DNA from: a bacterium
Lineage (GTDB): Bacteria > Myxococcota_A > Polyangia > Nannocystales > Nannocystaceae
Direction: 5' to 3'
Assembly (NCBI GenBank): GCA_024742475.1
Contig: JANSYI010000041.1
Coordinates: 1-64,000 of the forward strand
DNA: 64,000 nucleotides
The notes under the pieces are model-generated. The model saw nothing but the letters and a program-made list of their open reading frames with translations. It did no database searches and was not told the DNA's origin. Below are positions 23,163-32,399 of the stretch, piece after piece. The position numbers and the translations under genes were made by a program. Position 1 is the stretch's first letter. The number at the start of each line of letters is the position of its first letter.

Positions 23163-23278
23163 GCAGCAGTGGTACGACGAGCGAGCCGCACAGTTCCAGC
23201 CCTCGTGGCATCGGGCTGCAATCAGGACGTCAGCGCCGGGTCCGGCCACATGCAGCCGTCGTTGGTATGCTTCGCGTC

Positions 23279-23764
23279 ATGGCGGAGCAGAAGGTCGTCG
23301 TCCTACAGCGTGCCCCCGATGCGTCGATCCCCGAGGGGGCGGCGTTGGGATGGGTCGTGCGCGTGGACGACGAGGGCATCTGGGTCGACGCGGAGGACAA
23401 CGACACCGGGCCCATGCTCGCGCTGAGCGTGGCGGTGTTCGACCGTGACGAGCTCGAGGCCGCCATCGCCGACCGGCGCGAGGCCGTCCTCATGTTCGTC
23501 GCCGGATCCCCCAACCCCGTGCTGCTCGGCCTACGCCAACCCAACCCGGTCATCGAGGGCACGATGGACGAGCCCGAAGGCGCCTCGGCCATCGTCGACG
23601 GCAAGAAGGTTCGTCTCGAGGGCCAGGACGAGATCGTCCTGCGCTGCGGCAAGTCCAGCATCACGATGCGACGCAACGGGCGGGTCGTCATTCGCGGCGT
23701 GCAGGTCGAGTCGCGCGCCACCGGCCGCAACCGGATCAAGGGCGGCGCGGTCCTCATCAACTAG
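23279..23764 (+). CDS. DUF6484-like protein (T6SS-associated)
   Basis: The 161-residue soluble protein has an N-terminal GWVVRVDDEGIWVDAEDNDTGPMLALSV and a C-terminal KVRLEGQDEIVLRCGKSSITMRRNGRVVIRGVQVESRATGRNRIKGGAVLIN. The latter is the beta-rich VgrG/PAAR-associated motif seen in DUF6484 proteins. Such proteins lie near type VI secretion effectors or spike genes. The next gene, 12 bp downstream, is TIGR02270-like, also T6SS-associated, which supports the call. No VgrG, PAAR or sheath genes are in the window. ATG 23267 is an alternative start. Confidence 0.75.
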   Translation: MAEQKVVVLQRAPDASIPEGAALGWVVRVDDEGIWVDAEDNDTGPMLALSVAVFDRDELEAAIADRREAVLMFVAGSPNPVLLGLRQPNPVIEGTMDEPEGASAIVDGKKVRLEGQDEIVLRCGKSSITMRRNGRVVIRGVQVESRATGRNRIKGGAVLIN

Positions 23765-23776
23765 AGGCCACAGGTC

Positions 23777-25111
23777 ATGGGAGACATCCTCTGGGACGTC
23801 GTCGAGGAGCACCTCGACGAAGCCGAGTTCTTGGCCGAGGTCTGGCACGTCAACCTCGACTCGCCTGCCTACCTTCGCGACGAGTTCGAGAGCGGACCGC
23901 AGGAGCGACTCATGGCGCACGTCGACGGCCTCGTCGTCGGCGGCGACGAGGTCCGCACCGAGCTGCTCGAAGCGGCCCTCGCCGATGAGGACACCGAGCG
24001 CTGGCGGGCGGCGGCGGCCGCGTTGGCGCTGCTCGAGACGCCCTCATCGCAGGTGTCCGCCGGGCTCTTCACCGGCCTGGACGAGCGACCCGACGAGGTC
24101 CGCGAGGGCATCGTGGCCGCGTTGAGCATGTCGCCACGCGCCGACATCGACGTGCGCATCACCGATGCGCTCGCCAAGGACGGGGACCTCGCCCACAGAG
24201 CGGCGCTGGCGACCGTCGGCGGCAATCGGGGCGTGAACCCGGGCAACCGCGTCGACGACCTCCTGCAGGGTGAAGACCCGACCGCGAAGGCGGCGGCGAT
24301 CTCGATGCTGGCGTTCGGCGACCGCCGCTACCTCAACTGGGTGGAGCACTGCCTCGCCGACCCCGATCCGCAGCTGCGGCGCGCCGCGCTTCGGTCGGGG
24401 CTCATCATGGGCTCGGGCCCCGCGTGGCAGAGTGTGGGCAAGCTCGGGCTCGCGGCCGAACCCGACCCCGACGCGATGGTGTTGCTCGCAACGCTCGCCG
24501 ACGCGCGAATCGTCGAGCGCATGTGTGGCCGCCTCAGCGACGACGAGGAGGAGCATCGCGCCGCGCTCGTGCACGCCCTGGGCTACAGCGGGCGCCGCTG
24601 TGCCATGGAGGCGTGTTTGCCCCTGTTGGCCCACGAGAGCCTGGGGCCACTCGCGGGCGAAGCGTTTGCGTCCATGACCGGCCTCCCGCTTGATGACGAC
24701 GCCTACTGGGACGATGTCGAGGACGACGACGACACCGACGTCGAAGACGAGGACCTCGACGCCGAGCTCGACGCGGACGACGACGACGACGACCTCGAGG
24801 TCAGGCCCGAGGACGAGCTGCGGATCCCCAAGCCCGGCGCGATCGCGCAGTGGTGGAGCGAGGCGCAAGCGCGGTTCAACCCCAAGATGCGCTACATCGC
24901 CGGCCGCCCGGCGGACCAAGCGGCGATCGGCCACGCGTTCGCGGTCCTGCCGCTGCGGCGCCATCACGCGTTCGCCTTCGAGCTGCTCGTGCGCTCCAAG
25001 GGGCAGACCCACCTCCGCAGCCGGGCTCTCACCGATGCGTCGGCGGCCGCGCTAGACGCGCTGCATAGCATGCCTCGCATCGACGGTAATCGTCCGTACG
25101 GCCAACACTGA
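23777..25111 (+). CDS. TIGR02270-like HEAT-repeat protein (T6SS-associated)
   Basis: The 444-residue protein starts LWDVVEEHLDEAEFLAEVW, typical of TIGR02270. HEAT-like helical repeats follow (for example REGIVAALSMSPRADIDVRITDALAK and RAALVHALGYSGRRCAMEACLPLL). An extremely acidic Asp/Glu run at about 314-350 and a conserved tail with AFAVLPLRRHHAFAFELLVRSKGQTHLRSRA complete it. The family is found in T6SS-bearing genomes; the role is unknown. It forms a two-gene unit with the DUF6484-like gene. Confidence 0.8.
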   Translation: MGDILWDVVEEHLDEAEFLAEVWHVNLDSPAYLRDEFESGPQERLMAHVDGLVVGGDEVRTELLEAALADEDTERWRAAAAALALLETPSSQVSAGLFTGLDERPDEVREGIVAALSMSPRADIDVRITDALAKDGDLAHRAALATVGGNRGVNPGNRVDDLLQGEDPTAKAAAISMLAFGDRRYLNWVEHCLADPDPQLRRAALRSGLIMGSGPAWQSVGKLGLAAEPDPDAMVLLATLADARIVERMCGRLSDDEEEHRAALVHALGYSGRRCAMEACLPLLAHESLGPLAGEAFASMTGLPLDDDAYWDDVEDDDDTDVEDEDLDAELDADDDDDDLEVRPEDELRIPKPGAIAQWWSEAQARFNPKMRYIAGRPADQAAIGHAFAVLPLRRHHAFAFELLVRSKGQTHLRSRALTDASAAALDALHSMPRIDGNRPYGQH

Positions 25112-25154
25112 ACGTGTTCGGAAATCCCTGAGCGTGGCGGTGTCTGAGCGTCTG

Positions 25155-27539
25155 ATGCGTTTGCCGGCTTGGCCTGTCTCCGCCACGTTGATTCCCGTTC
25201 TCTTCGTCGCGTGCGGCGACGGTGCCCCCGCCGCGGACGCCGGCACCGATGGCGTCGACTCGATCTCGGCCACCGGGGCGTCCTCGGGGGCGGTCGACCC
25301 TCCGACGAGCTCGACGACCTCAGCGGGTACGGGCACCGGCGGATCGAACGGGGAGGACAGCTCGACATCCGAGGGGCCCGGCACCTCGAGCAGCGGTGAG
25401 CCCGAGGGCTCGTCGACGACCACGGGTGGTGAGGGGGTGTGCGAGACCGTGCTCTGCGGCGACGCCGAGGTCTGCTGTGAAAGCGAGCAGGAGTGTGTGC
25501 TCGGAGCGTGCCTGGAGGCGTGCGACTCGGGGGTGCGATGTGGGGACGCGCAGGACATCTGCTGCGACGCAGGTCAGGTCTGCCTCGGCGAGCAGTGTGC
25601 GGACCCGACGGGCGCGTGCATCGACTCCTTCGACTGCGACGGCGGTGAGTTCTGCGAGCCTACGCTCGACCAGTGTCTCCCGCAGTTCGATCCGGTGGGC
25701 TGCGAGGTCGTCCCAGAGTTCGAGGATGTCTCCGTGACCCTCGAGTGGAGCTACGAAGCCAACGAGATCATCTCGATTCCCGTCGTCGCCGACATCGACG
25801 GCGACGGCGTGCCCGAGGTTGTCGTCAACATCACGCAGCAAGACGGTTTGGGCTGGCCCGGCGGCAACGTGGTCGTCCTCGACGGGCAGACGGGCGCGGT
25901 CGAGCTCGAGGTGCCGCACGACCCGAACAACGACAGCTGGGGCGCGCACGGTCGTTCCACGCTGGGGCTGACCGACGTCAGCGGTGACGGGCTACCCGAC
26001 ATCATCTACGCGGCGCGCCCCGAGGGTGGGCTCTCGCGAATCGTCGCGATCGACAGCGACGGGACGCTGCTTTGGAGCTCACACGATGCCGGTGGCGACG
26101 TGCAGCGATTCAACGTAGAGAACGGCGCCCCTTCGTTTGCGAACTTCGACGATGACGACGAAGCCGAGGTCGTGTTCGGTGCGGCGGTGCTCGACCACGA
26201 TGGTCTCGTGGTCTGGAACGAGTCTGGCAACGGCGCCGCGTTCGGCACCAACAACGGCTACACCGGAGGAATCTCCGCACTGGCGGACCTGACGGGGGAT
26301 GGAGTTCCCGAGGTCGTCTCGGGCCAACACGCCTGGTCCGTCGACTGGGTGTCGATGCCCGGGCCCGATCCCGTCGTGAGCCTCTCGCTGCTGTGGGATG
26401 CCGGCACCGCGGATGGATACCCCGCGATCGTCGACATCGAGCAGGACGGCCTCCCCGAAGTCGTCCTCGTCGCCAGCGGCCAGGTGCGGGTCCTCGACGG
26501 CGCCACCGGAGCCGACTGGGCCTCCCCTGTGTCGATTCCCGGCGGTGGTCGGGGCGGGCCGCCCACGGTCGCAGACTTCGACGGCGATGGTCGTCCCGAG
26601 CTGGCGGCCGCGGGTGGGGGCTCGTACACGGTCTACGACATCTATCGGCCAGGCGAAGAGATCGTCGCTGGCGCCACGCCGATGCTCGGCGACGTGTTCG
26701 AGCGCTGGTCGGCGGTGACGCAAGACCAGAGCAGCAACGCAACGGGCAGCAGCGTCTTCGACTTTCAAGGAGACGGCGCAGCCGAGGTGGTCTACGCCGA
26801 CGAGTGCTACATGCGGGTGTACGACGGCGCCTCGGGGGACGTGCTGCTGCAGGTCGAGAGCAGCAGCGCCACGATTCACGAGTACCCGCTGGTCGTCGAC
26901 GTCGACGACGACGGCAACTCCGAGATCCTCGTGGTCGCCAACGACAGCGGAAACAACTGCAGCGGCATCCCCGGCTACACCGAACGTCGTGGCGTCTTCG
27001 TCTATGGAGACAGCTTCGACCAGTGGGTCGGCACCCGCCGCGTGTGGACCTCGCATGCCTATCACGTGACCAACGCGACCTCGGCGGGGAACGCCCCGAC
27101 GATGGAGGCCGACAACTGGACCGAGCCGGGGCTCAACAACTACCGCCAAAACGTCCAGGGCGCCGGGGTCTTCAACGCGCCGGACATGTCGGTCGACCTG
27201 GTGGCGGAGCTGGGAATGTGCAATGACGGCTTCTTGGAAGTCGTCGCCACCGTACGAAACATCGGCGCTCTGGGCGTCCCGGCGGGCATCGAGGTGAGCC
27301 TCTTCGAGGGCACCGACGCTTCGGGCACGCTCGTGGGCACCGAGCTCACGCCCGGGCCGCTGCTGCCGGGTCAGCAGACGCAGATCTCCTGGCAGGTCCC
27401 GTTCGTCCAGGGCGATGCCGCGATGGACTTCTTCGTCGCGGTCGATGGCGTCGACGTGGTCGACGGGTCGGTCGCCGAGTGCGTCGAGGACAACAACGGC
27501 GCCCAGAGCCTGGGCGCGGAATGCCTGTTCCCCGGGTGA
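25155..27539 (+). CDS. FG-GAP/VCBS-repeat lipoprotein
   Basis: The 794-residue surface protein has a lipobox (VLFVACGDG), a long Ser/Thr/Gly-rich linker and a Cys-rich region (VCCESEQECVLGACLEACDSG). A beta-propeller of FG-GAP/VCBS repeats follows with Ca-binding DxDxDG loops (DIDGDGVPEVVV, DLTGDGVPEVVS, DFDGDGRPELAA, DVDDDGNSEILV). The C-terminal region resembles a CARDB-like Ig domain (MVELGMCNDGFLEVVATVRNIGALGVPAG). It is probably adhesive. ATG 25155 gives the clean signal; the frame opens at GTG 25134. Its stop overlaps the next gene start. Confidence 0.85.
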   Translation: MRLPAWPVSATLIPVLFVACGDGAPAADAGTDGVDSISATGASSGAVDPPTSSTTSAGTGTGGSNGEDSSTSEGPGTSSSGEPEGSSTTTGGEGVCETVLCGDAEVCCESEQECVLGACLEACDSGVRCGDAQDICCDAGQVCLGEQCADPTGACIDSFDCDGGEFCEPTLDQCLPQFDPVGCEVVPEFEDVSVTLEWSYEANEIISIPVVADIDGDGVPEVVVNITQQDGLGWPGGNVVVLDGQTGAVELEVPHDPNNDSWGAHGRSTLGLTDVSGDGLPDIIYAARPEGGLSRIVAIDSDGTLLWSSHDAGGDVQRFNVENGAPSFANFDDDDEAEVVFGAAVLDHDGLVVWNESGNGAAFGTNNGYTGGISALADLTGDGVPEVVSGQHAWSVDWVSMPGPDPVVSLSLLWDAGTADGYPAIVDIEQDGLPEVVLVASGQVRVLDGATGADWASPVSIPGGGRGGPPTVADFDGDGRPELAAAGGGSYTVYDIYRPGEEIVAGATPMLGDVFERWSAVTQDQSSNATGSSVFDFQGDGAAEVVYADECYMRVYDGASGDVLLQVESSSATIHEYPLVVDVDDDGNSEILVVANDSGNNCSGIPGYTERRGVFVYGDSFDQWVGTRRVWTSHAYHVTNATSAGNAPTMEADNWTEPGLNNYRQNVQGAGVFNAPDMSVDLVAELGMCNDGFLEVVATVRNIGALGVPAGIEVSLFEGTDASGTLVGTELTPGPLLPGQQTQISWQVPFVQGDAAMDFFVAVDGVDVVDGSVAECVEDNNGAQSLGAECLFPG

Positions 27540-28735
27540 GCGACGCACCGAGGCCCCGCAGGCCGCTGTGGCGGCGGGTGCTGCAATGGCTGGGCTTTGG
27601 CGTGGGCGCGGGGCTCGTGGCGCTCGTCGCCCTGGGCCTGATCGTGCTGCTCGATGGCTGGCACGCGATCGGCTACGCCCCGACGGGCGCGCGCCTCGAA
27701 GCGGTCCGGGCGTCGCCGCAGTGGCGTGAGGGCGTGTTCGTAAACCCTCAGCCGCTGTGGAACGACCCCACCGGGATGTTCACCACCTTCCTGTCCCCTC
27801 AGGACAACGTCTCGCCCGAAGACCCTCTCCCCGTCGAGCGGGTCGACGCGGAGCGCTTCGAGACGCCGCCGCCCTCGGGGCTGCGAGTGACCTGGCTGGG
27901 CCACTCGACCGTGCTCATCGAGATCGACGGGCACGTCCTGTTGACCGACCCGGTGTGGGGCGAGCGCACGTCGCCGGTCGAGTGGCTCGGGCCGAAGCGC
28001 TGGTATGCGCCGCCGCTGGCCCTCGGCGACCTGCCCGCGCTCGACGCGGTGCTCATCTCACACGACCACTACGACCACCTCGACTACCCGACGATCGTCG
28101 CGCTCGCCGGCCGGGATACCCGGTTCTTTGCGCCGCTGGGGGTGGGAGAGCATCTCGAGGCTTGGGGCGTGCCGGCCGAGCGCATCGAGGACGTCGATTG
28201 GTGGGACGCACACACGCTCGGCGAGCTGAGCATCACCACCACGCCGGCTCGCCACGCATCGGGCCGTCAGATCCTCGACCAAAACCGCACCCTGTGGGCG
28301 GGCTACGCGATCCGCTCTCCGCAGCACAACGTCTTCTTCTCGGGAGACACCGGGCTGTTCCCCGGCATGACCGAGATCGGCGAGACGCTCGGACCCTTCG
28401 ACGTGACGATGCTGGAGGTCGGCGCCTACGATCAGGCCTGGCCCGACTGGCATCTGGGTCCCGACCAAGCCGTGCGGGCCCACGGCATGCTGCGCGGCGA
28501 GGTGTTCTTGCCCGTGCACTGGGGCCTGTTCAACCTGGCCAACCACGGGTGGACCGAGCCCGTCGAGCGGGTGCTGGCAGCGGCCGAGCGGGCGGGGGTC
28601 ACGGTGTTGACCCCGCGGCCGGGGCAGAGCGTCGAGCCGACCCGGCCCTTCGAGCAGGAGCGCTGGTGGCCGGAGCTTCCGTGGCGCACCCACGCGGAGT
28701 ACCCCGTCGTCGCGACCAAGGTCGACGCTCCATGA
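27536..28735 (+). CDS. NAPE-PLD-type MBL-fold metallohydrolase
   Basis: The 399-residue protein has an N-terminal transmembrane anchor (LGFGVGAGLVALVALGLIVLL). The MBL fold resembles N-acyl-phosphatidylethanolamine phospholipase D: LRVTWLGHSTVLIEIDGHVLLTDPVWG, the metal motif ISHDHYDHLD, TPARHASGR, FFSGDTGLFPGM and PVHWGLFNLANHGW. It may hydrolyse phospholipid-like or other ester substrates at the membrane. GTG 27536 overlaps the previous TGA (GTGA), giving tight coupling to the FG-GAP lipoprotein gene. Confidence 0.85.
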   Translation: MSDAPRPRRPLWRRVLQWLGFGVGAGLVALVALGLIVLLDGWHAIGYAPTGARLEAVRASPQWREGVFVNPQPLWNDPTGMFTTFLSPQDNVSPEDPLPVERVDAERFETPPPSGLRVTWLGHSTVLIEIDGHVLLTDPVWGERTSPVEWLGPKRWYAPPLALGDLPALDAVLISHDHYDHLDYPTIVALAGRDTRFFAPLGVGEHLEAWGVPAERIEDVDWWDAHTLGELSITTTPARHASGRQILDQNRTLWAGYAIRSPQHNVFFSGDTGLFPGMTEIGETLGPFDVTMLEVGAYDQAWPDWHLGPDQAVRAHGMLRGEVFLPVHWGLFNLANHGWTEPVERVLAAAERAGVTVLTPRPGQSVEPTRPFEQERWWPELPWRTHAEYPVVATKVDAP

Positions 28736-28754
28736 CGCTGCTACTGTGCGCGCC

Positions 28755-29426
28755 GTGGCCGATATCATCGTTCATCACCTCGAAAAGTCGCGCTCGCATC
28801 GGTTGCTCTGGATCCTCGAAGAGCTGGAGCTGCCCTACGCGCTGAAGACCTACGAGCGCGACCCCGTCACGATTCGCGCACCCGAGAGCCTGCGAGCGGT
28901 GCACCCGTTGGGCAAGGCGCCGGTCCTCGAGGTCGACGGCGAGACGTTCGCCGAGTCGGGCGCAATCCTCGAGCACTGCGTCGACGAGCTCGCCGAGGGC
29001 AGGCTCCGACCCGACCGCGGCACGGCCGACTACCATCGCTACCGCTACTGGATGCACTACGGCGAGGGCTCCCTGATGTCGCCGCTGCTGCTCCGCCTGG
29101 TGATGAGCAAGGTCCGCAGCGCGCCGCTGCCGTTCTTCATCAAGCCCATCGCCAAGGGCATCGTGGGCAAGGTGGAGGCGGGCTTCACCGCGCCCGAGCT
29201 CGAGCGTCACGCGGCGTACATCGAGGCCCATTTGAGCGAGCACGCCTTCTTCGCAGGCGCGGAGTTCTCCGCCGCCGACGTGCAGATGAGCTACCCGGTC
29301 GAGGCGCTGCTCGCCCGGGGCAACGTCGAGGCCAACCAACAAAAGACGCGCGCGTGGTTCGAGACCATCAGCGCGCGCGATGCCTACGCCCGAGCCGCCG
29401 AAAAAGGCGGCCCGGTCATGCTGTAG
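28755..29426 (+). CDS. Glutathione S-transferase
   Basis: The 223-residue cytosolic enzyme has a thioredoxin-like N-terminal domain (IIVHHLEKSRSHRLLWILEELELPYALKTYERDP), the conserved PLGKAPVLEVDG with the cis-Pro and ESGAILEH, and an all-alpha C-terminal domain with FFAGAEFSAADVQMSYPVEALL. It conjugates glutathione to electrophiles; the specific substrate is unknown. GTG 28755 is preferred, with GTG 28746 as an alternative. Its stop is four bases from the stop of the convergent MYXO-CTERM gene. Confidence 0.9.
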   Translation: MADIIVHHLEKSRSHRLLWILEELELPYALKTYERDPVTIRAPESLRAVHPLGKAPVLEVDGETFAESGAILEHCVDELAEGRLRPDRGTADYHRYRYWMHYGEGSLMSPLLLRLVMSKVRSAPLPFFIKPIAKGIVGKVEAGFTAPELERHAAYIEAHLSEHAFFAGAEFSAADVQMSYPVEALLARGNVEANQQKTRAWFETISARDAYARAAEKGGPVML

Positions 29427-29430
29427 GCTT

Positions 29431-31272
29431 CTAGCGGTTTCGTCGGCGGCGAAGACCGAGCACCAGGCCAAACAGCGCCAAGGCGGCCGGGGCACCATCG
29501 TCGCCGGTGGTGCACCCGCAGCCGTCGTCGCCTTCATCCGCGCCCGAGCCGATCGAGTCGGACGCGCTGTCGGTGTCGGAGTCGGTGGCGTCACCGTCGC
29601 TGTCGGTGAGCGTGGCCGAGGTCTCCCCGAACGAGTCGGAGTCCGAGTCGCTGGTACTGCCGTCGGAGGCATCGCCGGTGCTGTCGCCCATGCCATCGCT
29701 GGTGCTGCCGTCGGTGGGATCCTCGTCGCCGTTGAAGTCGATGACGATGTCGGCGAGGAACTGCGGCTCGGTGAGCGGGTCTTCGCCCGTGCAGCTGACG
29801 TAGTCGTAGGACCACTGGGGCGTGATCACGTACGTGTCGTCGGCCGGCGCCCCCTCGGAGCGCACGACGAACTCGAGCTGGATGCTGCCGCCCACCGGAA
29901 TGTCGCCGATGGCGACGCCACCGGCGAGACCTGCCGCGTCGACCGCGTTGCCGTCGATGTCACCGTCGGCGCCGTCGATGGCGAAGCTGTCGAGCCCGAG
30001 GCCGTCGGGAAGCTCGGCGGTGAACGAAAGGTTGACCGCGTCGACCTCACCTTGGTTCTCGATGTCGACCGTGACGGTGGAGGTCTCCTCGAGCGCGAGC
30101 TCGGTGGGGGCGGCGGCTGCCGAGGCGCCCGACAGATCCGGGGCGTTCACCTCGATGCCAAACGCGACGACCGTGGGGATGTACGAGTCGCTGCTGGTCT
30201 GCGTGCGAATGACGGCGCCGGTCTGCCCGTTGACGAGCTGGTCGTCCGAGGCCGACAGCGGCACGCGCGTGATGTCCCAGCCTTGGCGCCCACCTTCGAC
30301 GTTGTTGCCTGCGATGGCGTCGTGGTTGGCATCGCCCGCGGTGCCCGCCATGTCGAGCATGCCGTCGGAGTCGTTGAGCTGAGAGCAGAAGAAGTTGTCC
30401 TCGGGGTTGTTGGGGCCGCTGAGGTTGACGAACGGTCCGGCCAGGCTCGGCGCGATCGCGAAGCTGTCGCCTTCCCGGTCGGCGTCGCCTTCCATCGCGC
30501 TCACGACGGCGTACCCGTCGAAGTCGCCCGCAGGCGGGGTGCAGAACCCCTCGAACTCGTAGTCCTCGGTCGAGTCTTCGTCGACGAACGAGCCGCCCAC
30601 GAAGATGGTGAGGTTGCGGACCTGCTCTCCGCCGGTGCGGTAGGCGACCACGAGGGTCCAGCCGGCCGTGTTGAGCTCGTCGATGAGCGAGTCCTGCGTG
30701 GCGGGGATGCCCTCGGCGGCGTAGAAGCCCGCGCCGTGCGCTGCGACGAAGTCGGTGACCTCGCCCGAGCGCATGTAGTTGTTGACCGCGAAGCCGTCGA
30801 TCGCGACCTCGGCCAGGGTCAGGGCGGTCACCGGGTCGGGCTCGACGACGATCGAGTCGCCACCGAAGGAGAGCGTGACCGCGCTGTCGAGATCTGCGGT
30901 GACGTCTTCGGTGCCGTACAGCGTGCTGCCACCCCAGATGAGCTCGGCGTAGAGCACCTGCGTGTTGTCGCCGGGCAACATGAGCTCGGCGTCGGAGCCG
31001 TTGAGCGTCCAGTCGTTGGTCGTGCCCGCGCCCCAGGGGTTGACGGGGCTCGCGGGGAAGTCGTCGACGCTGGCTCGGTCGAGGGTGAGGAAGGTGCCGA
31101 TGGAGTCCTCGGTGCCGGGCCCGTTTTGGTCGAGCGCCTTGCTCAGTCCGAGGGTGTTGCCAGTGGCGATCACGTTGCCCGCCGCGGTCTCGCGGAAGCG
31201 AAGCTCGGAGGCGTGGGCGGCGGTCGACGCGAGGCCCACCGCGAGGCAAGTCAAAATCGAGAAGCGTCTCAT
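29431..31272 (-). CDS. MYXO-CTERM-like surface protein
   Basis: The 613-residue secreted protein has a signal peptide (ILTCLAVGLASTAAHA) and a large beta-rich region (LYAELIWGGSTLYG, GWTLVVAYRTGGEQVRNLTIFVGG). A conserved-repeat/CARDB-like domain (STVTVDIENQGEVDAVNLSFTAELPDGLGL) and a long Asp/Ser linker follow. The tail GCGCTTGDDGAPAALALFGLVLGLRRRRNR is a Cys motif, hydrophobic span and Arg cluster, as in MYXO-CTERM sorting signals that are cleaved and sorted to the cell surface. It is probably an adhesin-like or structural surface protein. Confidence 0.8.
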   Translation of the reverse strand: MRRFSILTCLAVGLASTAAHASELRFRETAAGNVIATGNTLGLSKALDQNGPGTEDSIGTFLTLDRASVDDFPASPVNPWGAGTTNDWTLNGSDAELMLPGDNTQVLYAELIWGGSTLYGTEDVTADLDSAVTLSFGGDSIVVEPDPVTALTLAEVAIDGFAVNNYMRSGEVTDFVAAHGAGFYAAEGIPATQDSLIDELNTAGWTLVVAYRTGGEQVRNLTIFVGGSFVDEDSTEDYEFEGFCTPPAGDFDGYAVVSAMEGDADREGDSFAIAPSLAGPFVNLSGPNNPEDNFFCSQLNDSDGMLDMAGTAGDANHDAIAGNNVEGGRQGWDITRVPLSASDDQLVNGQTGAVIRTQTSSDSYIPTVVAFGIEVNAPDLSGASAAAAPTELALEETSTVTVDIENQGEVDAVNLSFTAELPDGLGLDSFAIDGADGDIDGNAVDAAGLAGGVAIGDIPVGGSIQLEFVVRSEGAPADDTYVITPQWSYDYVSCTGEDPLTEPQFLADIVIDFNGDEDPTDGSTSDGMGDSTGDASDGSTSDSDSDSFGETSATLTDSDGDATDSDTDSASDSIGSGADEGDDGCGCTTGDDGAPAALALFGLVLGLRRRRNR

Positions 31273-31373
31273 GGTGCCAGTGTGGGCAAAGGGGCGACCA
31301 TGATCTGTGAGCGGGCACCCGGAACGGCAAAAAACGCGGGCCGCGGCCGATGTGCGGTTTGTATGGTGGTGGC

Positions 31374-32399
31374 ATGCAACGAACGCAGGCCGCAGAGCCT
31401 CGCGCGGGCCGAGCGCTCGAGCTCGTCACGAGACTGCAAACCCGTTTCGCGGACGGGCTCGGTGCGCTGCCGGGCGCGAAAACGTACGAATCGGTCACCT
31501 GGCTGCGAGACGAGGGCCGGCACGGAGGCGGAGAACGGCTCGTTTCGCCCGTCTGTGAGGCGTTCAACCGCGCGTCGGTGAACGTGTCGCAGGTGCACTA
31601 CGACGATCTCCCCAGCCGGCGGCTCAGCTCGGCGACCGCGCTGTCCACCATCGTCCACCCGTCGAATCCGCGCGCCCCCTCGGTGCACATCCACATCAGT
31701 TGGACGGCGATGCGCGATGGAAAGGCGTACTGGCGCCTGATGGCCGATCTCAACCCGTCGATCCTCGACGACGCGGACCGGGATGCCTACGAGGCGGTGC
31801 TTCGCCGCGCGGCCGGCGAGCACTACGACCTCGCCAAGGACAACGCCGACGCCTACTTCTACATCCCGGCGCTCGCTCGGCACCGCGGGGTCGCCCACGT
31901 CTACCTCGAGGGATACGACTCGGGAGACTTCGACGACGACCTCGCCTTTGCGAGCGCGTTTGGAGACACGGTCACCGACGGCTACGTCGCGCTGCTCGAA
32001 CCGGCGCTGGGGCGCGAGTTCACCGAGCACGACGTCGCGGCGCAGCGGGCCTATCACACCGCGTATCTCTTCCAGGTGTTGACGCTCGACCGAGGCACGA
32101 CGTCGGGCCTGCTGATTCACGACCAAAACGACGTGGGCATTCTGGGATCGCTCCCCGCCGTCGTCGACGCGACGCTGCTGCGCTCCTGGGCGGAGCATGT
32201 CCCCGATGTGCAGGTGCCGCTCGTCCACGGCCTGGCCGAGGCGCTGGGTGGTGAGCCGCTCGCCGCCGTGGACGAGCCCCGCAAGCGCGCGCTGGCAAAG
32301 GTCGTTCGCGAGCACTACCGAGCCAACCCCGAGGCGCTCTCGAAGCAGGCGACCGGTCCCATCATTCCCACGACCGTGGCCAACCACGGACCGCGCTGA
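31374..32399 (+). CDS. Divergent coproporphyrinogen III oxidase-like protein (HemF family)
   Basis: The 341-residue protein aligns in order with oxygen-dependent coproporphyrinogen III oxidase: STIVHPSNPRAPSVHIHISW, YWRLMADLNPS, RGVAHVYLEGYDSGDFDDDLAFASAFGD and VLTLDRGTTSGLLIHDQNDVGILGSLP. The canonical Gly-rich WWFGGGADLTP and GLQSGGRTES stretches are altered. It may be an active but divergent enzyme converting coproporphyrinogen to protoporphyrinogen, or a relative with a changed substrate. ATG 31374 is chosen; 31350 and 31362 are also possible. Its last 38 bp overlap the convergent SDR gene. Confidence 0.7.
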   Translation: MQRTQAAEPRAGRALELVTRLQTRFADGLGALPGAKTYESVTWLRDEGRHGGGERLVSPVCEAFNRASVNVSQVHYDDLPSRRLSSATALSTIVHPSNPRAPSVHIHISWTAMRDGKAYWRLMADLNPSILDDADRDAYEAVLRRAAGEHYDLAKDNADAYFYIPALARHRGVAHVYLEGYDSGDFDDDLAFASAFGDTVTDGYVALLEPALGREFTEHDVAAQRAYHTAYLFQVLTLDRGTTSGLLIHDQNDVGILGSLPAVVDATLLRSWAEHVPDVQVPLVHGLAEALGGEPLAAVDEPRKRALAKVVREHYRANPEALSKQATGPIIPTTVANHGPR

